The notes beneath the pieces are model-generated. The model saw nothing but the letters and a program-made list of their open reading frames with translations, made no database searches and had not been told where the DNA came from. A stretch of 64,000 bases of DNA from an uncultured Formosa sp. (GTDB taxonomy: Bacteria > Bacteroidota > Bacteroidia > Flavobacteriales > Flavobacteriaceae). Numbering within the stretch: position 1 is the stretch's first letter; each line of letters starts with the position of its first letter. The DNA is taken from assembly GCF_947500765.1 (NCBI RefSeq), contig NZ_CANMTH010000002.1, forward strand, positions 124,001 through 188,000, given 5' to 3'. A program made the position numbers and the translations under genes. Positions 1 through 10,669 of the stretch are shown here, in pieces.

Positions 1-1
1 T

Positions 2-877
2 ATTTTTGTGAATTTTTTAAACGTTCAGAAAAGTGGACGAATGAAGATTCCTTTTGGAATTGCACAGACAGGAAAAGCATTTAGAAACGAGATTGTTGCA
101 AGACAGTTTATTTTTCGTATGCGTGAATTTGAACAAATGGAAATGCAATTTTTTGTAAAACCAGGAACTCAAAAAGAATGGTACGAGCAATGGAAAGAAA
201 CACGTTTAAAATGGCATTTATCATTAGGAATGGGGGAAGAAAATTACCGTTTTCACGATCATGATAAATTAGCACATTATGCAGATGCAGCAGCAGATAT
301 AGAGTTTAAATTTCCTTTCGGATTTAAAGAATTAGAAGGAATACATTCTCGTACAGATTTCGATTTAAGTCAGCACGAAAAATTTTCTGGTAAGAAACTA
401 CAATATTTCGATCACGAAGAAAACAAAAGCTATGTGCCTTACGTTGTAGAAACCTCTATTGGTTTAGATCGTATGTTTTTAGCTGTATTCTCGAATTCTT
501 TAGTTGAGGAAGAATTAGAAAACAATACAACGCGTACAGTTTTAAAATTACCAGCAGTTTTAGCGCCAGTTAAAGCGGCCATTTTACCATTGGTTAAAAA
601 GGACGGTTTACCAGAAGTTGCAAGAAAAATTGTTGAAGATTTAAAATGGGATTTCAATGTGGTTTACGATGAAAAAGATGCTGTTGGAAGACGTTACCGA
701 AGACAAGATGCAAACGGAACACCGTTTTGTATTACTGTAGATCACGATACTTTAGAAGATAATATGGTAACTATTCGCCATAGAGATACTATGGAACAAA
801 CTCGTGTTAAAATTGAAGACCTTCGTAATATTATTAAACAAGAAGTAGATGTACGTACTTGGTTAATGAAAATGTAA
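2..877 (+). CDS. glyS: Glycine--tRNA ligase, C-terminal part (5' end outside window)
   Basis: Frame is open to the window edge (IFVNFLNVQKSGRMKIPFGIAQTGKAFRNEI... typical GlyRS motif); anticodon-binding domain at C-terminus. Confidence 0.95.
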   Translation: MFVNFLNVQKSGRMKIPFGIAQTGKAFRNEIVARQFIFRMREFEQMEMQFFVKPGTQKEWYEQWKETRLKWHLSLGMGEENYRFHDHDKLAHYADAAADIEFKFPFGFKELEGIHSRTDFDLSQHEKFSGKKLQYFDHEENKSYVPYVVETSIGLDRMFLAVFSNSLVEEELENNTTRTVLKLPAVLAPVKAAILPLVKKDGLPEVARKIVEDLKWDFNVVYDEKDAVGRRYRRQDANGTPFCITVDHDTLEDNMVTIRHRDTMEQTRVKIEDLRNIIKQEVDVRTWLMKM

Positions 878-897
878 CAGGTAGTTTACACATAATT

Positions 898-930
898 AAA
901 AATCCTTAAGTTTTTTACTTAAGGATTTTT
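898..930 (+). terminator. Intrinsic terminator after glyS
   Basis: AAAAATCCTTAAG-tttttta-CTTAAGGATTTTT hairpin followed by T-rich tract. Confidence 0.85.
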
Positions 931-1096
931 TGTTTTTAGAAGATTAATTTTTCTTCAAAAAGTACGGTTTTCCCGCAACTTGAAATAATAAATTTTACTT
1001 AAATTTACGGTATAAAATGTAGATAACCAGTCTTATTAATAAATGAATTAAATTTGTTGTGGTTAATTTTACAATTTTCAAATCTACTGAACCTAT

Positions 1097-1124
1097 AAGC
1101 CTAAGCATTAAAATGTTTAGGCTT
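1097..1124. terminator. Hairpin terminator at 3' end of the minus-strand surface-protein gene
   Basis: AAGCCTAAgCATT/AATGtTTAGGCTT inverted repeat between convergent genes. Confidence 0.6.
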
Positions 1125-1134
1125 TATTTTTATT

Positions 1135-4100
1135 TTAAAAATAGGCTTTTAATTGTACTGTCCCTGTGTGAATGGTATTACTTGTCTCTGTTTTACGACC
1201 ATAATACGAGAGGTTTAAATCTAAAAATTTAGTTATTTTTTTCTGTATTAAAAGCGTCCAAGTAAAGTTTTTACCAGGTTGTAAACCTTCTAACATTTCG
1301 TATGCTACAGGCGTGGTTGAATCTCCAGAATAGGTGTTCGAGAAATAATTAAATTCACCACTTATGGCAGATTGCTGAAGATTAGAAATAGAAAAAGATG
1401 TGCCATATTTTTGTTGTTCTAGAGTTTCAAAACTATCAATAGTATTCTCTTTATTGGTAAATTGATAAAAGATATCAAACCGTGTGTTTTCGTTAAATAA
1501 ATAGGTTAATTTCGGGTTAAACTGCGTTTCATCTATATTATAATTTTTACTCACATAATTCTCGCTAATACTTTCTGTTGTACTTAAACTACTTAAAAGT
1601 GTAACGAGCCAACTTTGTGCAATTTTGTGATTAAAATTTAATTGATGGCTGTCTATGTTATTTTGAGTGTAACCAATAGAAGAAACACTACGTACCTTGT
1701 TTGTTAAGAATGTATAAGAGGTTGTGTAATGTTGTTTTCCGCGATTAAAATAAAGTACATTTCTAACATTTAATTGTAAACCTACCTGGTTTTTTTGATT
1801 GGTTTTAAATGGATTGATTTGAAAATTATTACCATCACGTTCTGTTTTACTATCTATTAAATATGATGTTTGATTGTAGAATTTTGAGAGTAAAGATTTA
1901 AAACCTAGCTCAGAATTTACCCATTGTTGAGGGTTTAAAGTTAATGTTTGGCTAAATCTATTTTGGTGTGTTTTTAGATACACTTGGTTAGGTAAAGATA
2001 CACGTAAATAGATACCTTCATCTTCAAATTGTGCCAATTCAAACTCTTCTAATTCTTGTATGCCATCTGCGTTATAATCAATCCAAGTATAAGAACCTTG
2101 TCCAGCTTCAACTTCAACATAAGTGTATTCTTGTTCTGCTAGAGTACCAGAATTGGTTTCAAAAATAGTATTCCATTGTACCATTTGTTTAAAGAAGCCT
2201 TGGTTGTAAATAAGGCGAGAGTTTAAAGAGTTTTCATTCTCTTGATCTACATTGTCTAACGTTCTGTAATTTACATAAAGCGATAGATTTGTACTTGTGT
2301 TTTGAATTAATCTAGAATCTAAATAATAGGTTTTAGATGTGTTTACATGTTGTAAGTTATTATCTCTTATGCTGTCGTTTACACGGTATTTAAAACCTAC
2401 TTCTGCAAACAAATTTAAACTATCTCCAATTCCTGTAAATACTTCGTAGCTTTTAAATTTCTGACTGTCTTCCAGATAAGAATCTGTGGTTTTGTCTTTT
2501 TGCTGATTATCTTCTAAAGCTATTTTTGTTCCAATCCAACCTTTTGTAAAGCTGTAAGTTATTGTGTTAGAAGAGCGTAAGAATGTTGAGGTATCTGTGT
2601 CCGATTTAGAATCTAAATAACTAGAATTAGAGGAGAAGTAAAACTTGTTTAATTGAAGAAATCCTGTTGCAATGTGCCTATTTCCATTAAAATTATTTTG
2701 AAAACTTAAATGCTCAAATTGATATTTAAATAAGGCTTTTCCTGCTAATCGTAATTCAAGCCCACTAGTTAATAATGTTTGGTCACCTATCGTGTTATCA
2801 ATATTCCAGTCTCGATCAAATTCTGTATTGTAAATATACTCTATAGATTCAAAATTCTGTTGAATGTAATCTAAGTCGGTTGTAACATCTAGAGTCCAAA
2901 GATCTTTCTGTTTAATTATATTTTGACTGATTTTTAATTTTCCTGCAAAGCCGTTATTATCGTCATCATCTAAATCAGAAAATAAGTTTAAATCGTTTAT
3001 ACTTCCTGCTCCTTCAAAATAAATATTCGTTTTAGAAGATGGTTTGTACGTTCCGTTTATTATTGCCATTTGTAATTTAGAAGGAGAAACAAGTTGTGTA
3101 ATTGGGGCATAACTACCTTGAGAAATCCCGTTTATTGGAGCGACATATTCATAAATATCATTAATTGCGTTTATGCTACTTAATACATAATCGCCATAAT
3201 TATCGTCTACAGCGCTAAAGGTAACACTATAAAGATCGTCATCCGGATCGTTAGAAAACACATAAACATCAACACCGTTAATATTTTCTTTTTTGTACAA
3301 AATTTGATTATCGCTAAAGGTTTCTGGTGTTTCTGAAGCTACAATCATTTTGGTAGTATCGTCTCCCGCTTCAGATAAAATGGCTACTTGATCTGTAGAT
3401 AAGTTTTGTTGAATGGGGCTGTTTTTAGAATCGCTTTCAGAATACACAGAAATGCCAATATCAAACTTATCACTTTGGTAGCGACTACCACCATAGCCAA
3501 TAATTCTAGAATAATCAAGTTCGCTATATTGAAAATCTACGGTAACTCGCATTTCTGAAGTTACAGGGTAAGTCGAATTAAATATTACTTCACCAGCATT
3601 ATAATCAATAATATAATCATTGTTTTCACCACGCTCTAAGGCAATGCCATTTACATAAACTGTTTCGCTACCAGATACTATAAGTACATAAAGTTCGTCA
3701 TTCGGACCATCTAGTTTATAAGGCCCCTGATTACCTTCTTCTGCTGTAAATGTACTCTGTGTAAACTGTCCACTAACCACTGCACCTGCAGCATAAACAT
3801 TAGTTTTAGAATGGTCATGATTAATTGTTGCATTTAAAGATAAACCTTGAACACGCTTACTAAAATTAGCAAAATAAGTACTTGTGTTTTCTAAATCTAC
3901 ATCTCCTGCTCTAATATTCCAATTGTCACTAAAAATTTCAATAAATACTTGATCAAATTCATCTAAACGTTGGGAGTAACCGCTTTCTTGTAAAGGTATA
4001 TTTGCGTCTTGAATAGAGGCGCGCAAAGATATTTTATCATTCAGTTTACCTGTAATTTGTAAGTCTAGCTCACTGTTTAATACCGAGTTTTGGTTACTTC

Positions 4101-4539
4101 CAACTGTAACACCTCTAGAAATGCTTCCTGAAGTTGTTAGCCCGTCAAAAGGGATGTAGTTTGTCGTGCGTTTAGATTGTGATAGTTTGTATAATTTTTG
4201 TTGATTATTGGTGTTAGATAGAATAATGTTTTCATCTAACAATTTATACGTTTTTGTTAAAAAATTGGGGTATTTTAAATAAGAAACTAGAATGGAATCA
4301 GTATCAATTGGTTGTTTAAATGTTAATAATGCTTTAGGGAAATTAATCGAGTATAAGCTCGTGTCAATACTTGTGTTTGCGGTTGTTTTTATAGTAAACC
4401 AACTCGGGTTAATACTTACACTGTCTATAATAATAGAGTCTTTAATAGCCAGTTTTTTTGTTTTGTAATTAGAGTTTGGCTCTTGCGAAAAGACACAAAG
4501 GCTAAAACAAAAACAAATAAAGGCGATTATAAATTTCAT
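1135..4539 (-). CDS. Large outer-membrane/surface beta-barrel-like protein of unknown function
   Basis: 1134 aa, signal peptide, many amphipathic beta segments, ends in aromatic residue (LKAYF) as in outer membrane barrels. Confidence 0.7.
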   Translation of the reverse strand: MKFIIAFICFCFSLCVFSQEPNSNYKTKKLAIKDSIIIDSVSINPSWFTIKTTANTSIDTSLYSINFPKALLTFKQPIDTDSILVSYLKYPNFLTKTYKLLDENIILSNTNNQQKLYKLSQSKRTTNYIPFDGLTTSGSISRGVTVGSNQNSVLNSELDLQITGKLNDKISLRASIQDANIPLQESGYSQRLDEFDQVFIEIFSDNWNIRAGDVDLENTSTYFANFSKRVQGLSLNATINHDHSKTNVYAAGAVVSGQFTQSTFTAEEGNQGPYKLDGPNDELYVLIVSGSETVYVNGIALERGENNDYIIDYNAGEVIFNSTYPVTSEMRVTVDFQYSELDYSRIIGYGGSRYQSDKFDIGISVYSESDSKNSPIQQNLSTDQVAILSEAGDDTTKMIVASETPETFSDNQILYKKENINGVDVYVFSNDPDDDLYSVTFSAVDDNYGDYVLSSINAINDIYEYVAPINGISQGSYAPITQLVSPSKLQMAIINGTYKPSSKTNIYFEGAGSINDLNLFSDLDDDDNNGFAGKLKISQNIIKQKDLWTLDVTTDLDYIQQNFESIEYIYNTEFDRDWNIDNTIGDQTLLTSGLELRLAGKALFKYQFEHLSFQNNFNGNRHIATGFLQLNKFYFSSNSSYLDSKSDTDTSTFLRSSNTITYSFTKGWIGTKIALEDNQQKDKTTDSYLEDSQKFKSYEVFTGIGDSLNLFAEVGFKYRVNDSIRDNNLQHVNTSKTYYLDSRLIQNTSTNLSLYVNYRTLDNVDQENENSLNSRLIYNQGFFKQMVQWNTIFETNSGTLAEQEYTYVEVEAGQGSYTWIDYNADGIQELEEFELAQFEDEGIYLRVSLPNQVYLKTHQNRFSQTLTLNPQQWVNSELGFKSLLSKFYNQTSYLIDSKTERDGNNFQINPFKTNQKNQVGLQLNVRNVLYFNRGKQHYTTSYTFLTNKVRSVSSIGYTQNNIDSHQLNFNHKIAQSWLVTLLSSLSTTESISENYVSKNYNIDETQFNPKLTYLFNENTRFDIFYQFTNKENTIDSFETLEQQKYGTSFSISNLQQSAISGEFNYFSNTYSGDSTTPVAYEMLEGLQPGKNFTWTLLIQKKITKFLDLNLSYYGRKTETSNTIHTGTVQLKAYF

Positions 4540-4822
4540 GTAGTATTTAAACAGTGTAGCGTTTAAAATATTTTACTCATTAAGAGTGTTTTAAAGGCTT
4601 CGATTTTTACATCGAAATAAGATTATTGTCTAATAAAAAGGTATTAAGAGTTTCCTTTAAGGTTATTCATGTTGCTTTCTGTTAAAAGGTCATTAAATTA
4701 ATAGTGTAAAAGTAACGTATTATTTATTTTAGCTGAAATTCTATAAAAAAATAAGCACATCAAGTTTACTAAACGCATATTGTTTGTAAATATTGAATAG
4801 ATTGTGCAATAAAATAGCAAAA

Positions 4823-5584
4823 ATGAAGATAATTTCTTACAACGTAAATGGTATTCGTGCCGCCTTAAAAAAAGGATTCATAGATTGGTTAAAAAGTGCA
4901 AATCCAGATGTTATTTGTTTGCAGGAAATTAAGGCTAATGAAGATCAATTAGATCTCGATATTTTTGCTGAAGCAGGATATCCTTACAATTATTGGTATA
5001 GTGCTCAGAAAAAAGGATATAGTGGTGTTGCAATTTTAAGTAAAACAAAACCGAATCATATCGAATTTGGCACGGGAATTGAAACAATGGATTTTGAAGG
5101 GCGTAATATTAGAGCAGACTTTGATGGTGTTTCTGTTATGAGTTTGTATTTGCCTTCGGGAACAAATATTGCACGATTAGAACATAAGTTTGAATACATG
5201 GCCATGTTTCAGGATTATATCACAGAACTAAAGAAAGACATTCCTAATTTAGTTATTTGTGGCGACTATAATATTTGTCATGAGGCTATAGATATTCACG
5301 ATCCTGTAAGAAATAAAAATGTATCTGGGTTTTTACCTGTAGAGCGCGAGTGGATTGGTGCATTTATGGATAGCGGATTTATAGATTCGTTTCGGTTTTT
5401 TAATAAAGAACCAGATCATTACAGTTGGTGGAGCTATCGTGCTAATGCTAGAAATAATAATAAAGGTTGGCGTATAGATTATTGTTTGGTCGCGAATCCC
5501 TTAGAAGATCGTTTAAAACGTGCTGTGATTTTACCCGAAGCAAAACATAGCGATCACTGTCCTGTTTTAGTAGAGATTGCTTAA
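4823..5584 (+). CDS. xth: Exodeoxyribonuclease III
   Basis: MKIISYNVNGIRAALKKGFIDWL...ICLQEIKA...GDYNICHEAIDIHDP...HSDHCPV; real start likely 4823, downstream of the ORF-track start. Confidence 0.93.
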   Translation: MKIISYNVNGIRAALKKGFIDWLKSANPDVICLQEIKANEDQLDLDIFAEAGYPYNYWYSAQKKGYSGVAILSKTKPNHIEFGTGIETMDFEGRNIRADFDGVSVMSLYLPSGTNIARLEHKFEYMAMFQDYITELKKDIPNLVICGDYNICHEAIDIHDPVRNKNVSGFLPVEREWIGAFMDSGFIDSFRFFNKEPDHYSWWSYRANARNNNKGWRIDYCLVANPLEDRLKRAVILPEAKHSDHCPVLVEIA

Positions 5585-5605
5585 CATATTTAAATAACTT
5601 TTAAT

Positions 5606-6574
5606 TTGATTAATATGAATTGTAAATTAGTAATATCGGCATTATCTATTGTTGTTGCAACATCTTGTGTAGCTCCTGGAGTTTACAAAGATTTAGAAGC
5701 TAGACATGAGGTTTTAAAGCAGGAAAATAAATCTTTAATGGATGAAAATTCAGAGTTGTCTGATCAGAAAATGCAATTAGAATCCGAATTAGATGTACTT
5801 AATAAGAATTATAAAGAAACAGTTGCTCAGCGAGATAAGCTTCAGAACGAATACAATGCATTAAAATCTAATTACGATAATTTACAATCATCTTACGATG
5901 CTTTAGAGAAAAATAGTTCAGCGTCTATTGCGAAAAATGTGCAACAAAACAGAGAGTTGTTGGCGCAATTAGAAGCTAAAGAACAAGCATTAGCAGCAGA
6001 GAATACCAGATTAGAAGAGTTGAAGAAAGAATTACAATCGCGCTCACAACGTGTAGCAGAATTAGAACGTGTAATAGCTCAGAAAGATGCCAGTATGCAT
6101 GCTTTAAAAGATGCAATATCTAGAGCCTTAACAGATTTTGAAGGTAAAGGGTTAACTGTAGAGCAACGTAATGGTAAAGTCTATATTTCTATGGAAAATA
6201 AATTACTATTTGGTTCAGGAAGTTGGGCAGTAGGTACAGAAGGTCGTCGTGCAGTGAATCAATTAGGAACTGTGTTGTCTAAAAATCCAGATATTGCTGT
6301 TTTAATAGAAGGACATACAGACGATGTGCCTTATAAAGGTACAGGGCAATTGTCAGGAAACTGGGATTTATCTACAAAACGGGCTACTGCAATCGTAAAT
6401 ATTTTAAGAGAGAATAGTAATATAAATCCAGAAAATTTAACAGCAGCTGGACGCGGAGAATTTGCTCCAATCGCCTCAAATACAACTGCCGAAGGTCGTG
6501 CTAAAAACCGTAGAATAGAAGTGATATTAACTCCTAAGTTAGATGAGATTTCTAAACTTTTAAACGAAATTTAA
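5606..6574 (+). CDS. OmpA family protein with N-terminal lipobox and coiled coil
   Basis: Coiled-coil middle region and C-terminal OmpA motif (IEGHTDDVPYKG...NWDLSTKRATAIVN...AAGRGEFAPIA...KNRRIEVILTP). Confidence 0.9.
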   Translation: MINMNCKLVISALSIVVATSCVAPGVYKDLEARHEVLKQENKSLMDENSELSDQKMQLESELDVLNKNYKETVAQRDKLQNEYNALKSNYDNLQSSYDALEKNSSASIAKNVQQNRELLAQLEAKEQALAAENTRLEELKKELQSRSQRVAELERVIAQKDASMHALKDAISRALTDFEGKGLTVEQRNGKVYISMENKLLFGSGSWAVGTEGRRAVNQLGTVLSKNPDIAVLIEGHTDDVPYKGTGQLSGNWDLSTKRATAIVNILRENSNINPENLTAAGRGEFAPIASNTTAEGRAKNRRIEVILTPKLDEISKLLNEI

Positions 6575-6605
6575 TACGGCTTTTTATCATATAATTTAAG
6601 ATACA

Positions 6606-6658
6606 AACCGCTAAATGTATTTAGTAATTTATACTAATTCAAAATACATTTAGCGGTT
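6606..6658 (+). terminator. Intrinsic terminator after OmpA-family gene
   Basis: 17-bp perfect stem AACCGCTAAATGTATTT / AAATACATTTAGCGGTT followed by cttttttt. Confidence 0.85.
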
Positions 6659-6727
6659 CTTTTTTTTATTAACGTAGAAATTAACTTTAACTTAGTAGCT
6701 TAAGTTAATTCTACATTTTTAAAAGGT

Positions 6728-8908
6728 ATGAAGCATTTGTTTTGGGTGGTTTGTTTAGTTGTACTTACAGGTTGTAATTCTAAAACTAAACAATCAGATT
6801 ATGTTGCGATAGAAGATTTTAAATCAGAACATAAAGATGGTTTTGTTGGAGATTCACAATGTATGGCATGCCATAAAGGTGTATATGATAACTGGACAGG
6901 ATCTGATCATGATTTAGCAATGCAAGTTGCAAATGATTCTACTATTTTAGGAGATTTTAATGATGTGAAAACGGTTATAGATGGTGTGTCTTATCATTTT
7001 ACAAAGGCAGATGATAAATTTATGGTTCACGTTAAAGAAATTGACGATAGCGAAGTAGATTATGAAATAAGTTATGCATTTGGAGTAAGACCACTTCAGC
7101 AATATTTAATAGATTTTGATAAAGGGAAAAAACAAGTACTGCGTGTCACTTGGGATTCCGAAAAAAATGTTTGGTTTCATCAATATCACGGAGATGAAAT
7201 CGATCCGCACGATTGGCTGCATTGGACAGAAACAGCTCAGAACTGGAACACCATGTGTGCAGAGTGTCACTCTACTAACTTAGAAAAAGATTACGATGTA
7301 GAAACCGATTCTTACAATACAACGTATTCCATTATTAACGTAAGTTGCGAAAGCTGTCATGGTCCCGCAGAGCGTCATGTATTTTGGGCAGAACACATTC
7401 AAGATAGTACACATACCGAAAATACTTATATTATCCCGGGTAATTCTCAATTAAGCCAAATGAATATGTGTGCACCTTGTCATGCAAGACGGTCTCGATT
7501 AACCGAAAAAATGATTCCAGGAACGGCTTTTGAAGATCAATATATGCTTCAAAATATTTCTTCAGAATTCTATCATGGAGATGGTCAAATAGAAGATGAA
7601 GATTATGTATATGGTTCTTTTCTTCAAAGCAAAATGTATCACGATGGTGTTAAGTGTTCAGATTGTCACGATCCTCATACTTTAAAAGTAAAGTTTCAGG
7701 ACAATAGGTTGTGTCTGCAATGTCATGCACCAAGTTACGACCAGCCTTCACATCATTTTCATACTCAAGACACTAATGAAGCTAAATGTATAAATTGTCA
7801 CATGACAGGAGCAGTATATATGGGTAACGATTTTAGACGTGATCATAGTTTTAGAGTGCCACGTCCAGACCAAAGTGTAGAATATGGTACACCAAATGCA
7901 TGTACACAATGTCACCAAGATAAATCTGATGAATGGGCCGCAGATCAAGTGGTAGACTGGTATGGTCCAGATAGATTAGATCATTTTTCAGACGATTTAT
8001 TAATTAGTAATAAGTCGAATATAAACGATCAAGAACGTGCCAGATTAGATCAATTTATAAACAACTTAAACTATCCTGCAATTGCACGATCTACAGTTAT
8101 TGGAAATTTAGAGATTACAAATAATGCACAATTTGAAGCGGTTTTAAAAAGTTTAGAAGATCCTTCTGCAATGGTACGTTATAATGCGCTTCAAAAATTT
8201 AGAGGCTTAAGTCCACAAGATCGAGTCGCTTTAGCGTCTAAACTTTTAAGTGATAGTACGCGTTTAGTTAGAATAGGAGCTGTACAATTGTTAACAGGTA
8301 TCGATACAGAAACATTAGCCTCTGTAAATCAATCGGCTTTAAGTAAGGCAAGACATGAATTAGAAACGATGATGTTTACTAATGCCGATTTTTCGACTGG
8401 AAGATTACAATTAGGAGATTATTACCTTCAGAATAATGATTTAGATAATGCTATAAAAAATTACGAATTAGCGTTAAAGAAAGATAGTTTATTATTACCT
8501 GTGTATTCAAATTTAGCAACGTCTTACAGTTTAAAAGGAGATTCTAATTCCGCTTTAAGTACTTTAAATTTATGGATGAAAAAAGCGCCTAACCAAGGTC
8601 GAGCATATTATTTAAGAGCGCTTTTATATTTTGAATTAAAACAGAACAATTTGGCTGTGTCTGATTTGAAAACAGCTATTAAGATTGATCCAACAGATAC
8701 AAGATCAATGTATAATTTGTCAACATTCTATTATCAAAATAAACAATGGTCTAATGCCGAAACTATAATTTTGAAGGCATTAAAACTTCAAGCTAGTAAC
8801 CCAGATTATCAATATCTATTGGCTTTAATTTATCGCGATCAAGGAAAAATAGAAGCGAGTAGTAAAATTATGCAAGCCTTACAAGCTGCTAGCCAAAACA
8901 ATCAATAA
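6728..8908 (+). CDS. Multiheme (8x CxxCH) cytochrome c lipoprotein with C-terminal HEAT and TPR repeats
   Basis: Heme motifs CMACH, CAECH, CESCH, CAPCH, CSDCH, CLQCH, CINCH, CTQCH; lipobox VLTGCNS; TPR repeats in C-terminal third. Confidence 0.9.
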   Translation: MKHLFWVVCLVVLTGCNSKTKQSDYVAIEDFKSEHKDGFVGDSQCMACHKGVYDNWTGSDHDLAMQVANDSTILGDFNDVKTVIDGVSYHFTKADDKFMVHVKEIDDSEVDYEISYAFGVRPLQQYLIDFDKGKKQVLRVTWDSEKNVWFHQYHGDEIDPHDWLHWTETAQNWNTMCAECHSTNLEKDYDVETDSYNTTYSIINVSCESCHGPAERHVFWAEHIQDSTHTENTYIIPGNSQLSQMNMCAPCHARRSRLTEKMIPGTAFEDQYMLQNISSEFYHGDGQIEDEDYVYGSFLQSKMYHDGVKCSDCHDPHTLKVKFQDNRLCLQCHAPSYDQPSHHFHTQDTNEAKCINCHMTGAVYMGNDFRRDHSFRVPRPDQSVEYGTPNACTQCHQDKSDEWAADQVVDWYGPDRLDHFSDDLLISNKSNINDQERARLDQFINNLNYPAIARSTVIGNLEITNNAQFEAVLKSLEDPSAMVRYNALQKFRGLSPQDRVALASKLLSDSTRLVRIGAVQLLTGIDTETLASVNQSALSKARHELETMMFTNADFSTGRLQLGDYYLQNNDLDNAIKNYELALKKDSLLLPVYSNLATSYSLKGDSNSALSTLNLWMKKAPNQGRAYYLRALLYFELKQNNLAVSDLKTAIKIDPTDTRSMYNLSTFYYQNKQWSNAETIILKALKLQASNPDYQYLLALIYRDQGKIEASSKIMQALQAASQNNQ

Positions 8909-8924
8909 AAGCACATTTTACAAA

Positions 8925-9962
8925 ATGAAATATACTACATTACCACATACAGATATTAAAGTAAGTAAAATCTGTTTGGGAACTATGACTTTTGGAAATC
9001 AAAATACCCAAGAAGAAGGTTTTAAACAAATGGATTATGCCGTAGAACAAGGTGTTAATTTTTTTGATACAGCTGAAATGTATCCGGTGCCAGCACAAAA
9101 AGAAACCTATGCAGAAACGGAACGAATTATTGGAAAATGGCTAAAAAAATCGGGTAAGCGTGGTACAATTGTTTTAGCATCTAAAATAGCAGGTCCAGGC
9201 GATTATACAGCACATATTAGAACTAATGGGTTTTCTCCTGAAGCAATTGAAAATGCTATAGAGCAAAGCTTAAAACGCTTGCAAACCGATTATCTAGATG
9301 TATTTCAGTTGCACTGGCCAGAACGACAATCTAATTTTTTTGGGACACGCGATTATAAGCATAATCCAGATGATGCTTGGATAGATAATTTTAATGAAGT
9401 TTTAAGTAGTTTAGATAAAGCTATTAAAGCAGGAAAGATTCGTAATATTGGTATTTCTAACGAAAAAGCTTGGGGTGCGATGCGTTATATAGAAGAATCT
9501 AAATACAACAATAAACCACGAATGATAACCATTCAAAATGCGTATTCTTTAATAAATAGGGGATTTGAAAGTGACTTAGCAGAAATTGCTATGCGAGAAG
9601 GTTTAGGCTTATTAGCGTACTCGCCAATGGCTTTTGGGGTGTTGTCTGGTAAATATATAGAAGGACTTGCGGGAGACAATTCTAGGTTAAATTTATACCC
9701 GCGTTTTTCACGTTACAGTAGTGTAAATTGTACAAAAGCAACCACACAATATTTAAAAATAGCATCAGATTATGGTTTAAGTTTAGCACAAATGTCTTTA
9801 GCGTTTGTAACTCAACAACCTTTTGTGACTAGTAATATTATTGGAGCTTCTAAAATGGAGCAATTAAAAGAGAATATTGATAGTATTCATGTAAATTTAA
9901 GTGACGATATTATAGCCGAAATTAATAAAGTACATGAAGAAATTCCTAACCCCGCTACATAA
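8925..9962 (+). CDS. Aldo/keto reductase (Tas-like)
   Basis: MKYTTLPHTDIKVSKICLGTMTFGNQNTQEEGFKQMDYAVEQGVNFFDTAEMYPVP, AKR family signature. Confidence 0.92.
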   Translation: MKYTTLPHTDIKVSKICLGTMTFGNQNTQEEGFKQMDYAVEQGVNFFDTAEMYPVPAQKETYAETERIIGKWLKKSGKRGTIVLASKIAGPGDYTAHIRTNGFSPEAIENAIEQSLKRLQTDYLDVFQLHWPERQSNFFGTRDYKHNPDDAWIDNFNEVLSSLDKAIKAGKIRNIGISNEKAWGAMRYIEESKYNNKPRMITIQNAYSLINRGFESDLAEIAMREGLGLLAYSPMAFGVLSGKYIEGLAGDNSRLNLYPRFSRYSSVNCTKATTQYLKIASDYGLSLAQMSLAFVTQQPFVTSNIIGASKMEQLKENIDSIHVNLSDDIIAEINKVHEEIPNPAT

Positions 9963-10002
9963 GAAGGAGTTCGTTTTAATATGTTTTAAAATTTAATTTG
10001 TA

Positions 10003-10587
10003 ATGAAAATTACACAGAAAAGAGGTTCTAAAAAAAAAGAATTCGAGCTTGTGAATGAGACCGAATTAATTATTAAAGAAACAGGGTTTTTAAGTTCTAA
10101 ACAATGGACTATTGATATTGAATCTATTGGGCATCAAAAATTTATACAAACATATTCCAGAAATGGATTGAAAATTGTAGGAAGCTGCTTTGTTTTAATT
10201 GCAATTATATGTTTGGTAACGTTTTTTGTTGAAATGAATTCTAACCCAGAATTAGATGTGTTAATTTGGGGCAGTTTATTCTTTTTTTTATTAGGGTTTA
10301 CGTGTTTTAAAGCACCTCTCAATAATGTGTTAATTTTAAATGGAGGCTATGCTTCTCTAACGTTTTATTTAGACTCTCCTTCTCGTGAAAAGGTGGGGAA
10401 ATTTGTAGATAAATTAATAAAATTGTCTAAAGAACGGATAAGAGAAAAATATTCAAGAATTGATTTAGACTTACCAGAAGATACATTCATGAATCAATTA
10501 AACTGGTTATTGAACACCAAAATTATTACTCAAGTAGAATACGACCAGAAGAAGACTGATTATAAGATCTCTAAATTAATTAAATAA
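10003..10587 (+). CDS. Hypothetical membrane protein
   Basis: 194-aa ORF with two adjacent hydrophobic helices; no family recognised. Confidence 0.65.
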   Translation: MKITQKRGSKKKEFELVNETELIIKETGFLSSKQWTIDIESIGHQKFIQTYSRNGLKIVGSCFVLIAIICLVTFFVEMNSNPELDVLIWGSLFFFLLGFTCFKAPLNNVLILNGGYASLTFYLDSPSREKVGKFVDKLIKLSKERIREKYSRIDLDLPEDTFMNQLNWLLNTKIITQVEYDQKKTDYKISKLIK

Positions 10588-10633
10588 TTTAAGATTAAAA
10601 AAGTGTATCTTTTTATTTTAATAATAGAATATA

Positions 10634-10668
10634 AAAAAAGCCTTACTTTATTCAAGTAAGGCTTTTTT
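10634..10668. terminator. Bidirectional intrinsic terminator
   Basis: AAAAAAGCCTTACTT-tattc-AAGTAAGGCTTTTTT between convergent genes. Confidence 0.9.
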
Positions 10669-10669
10669 A

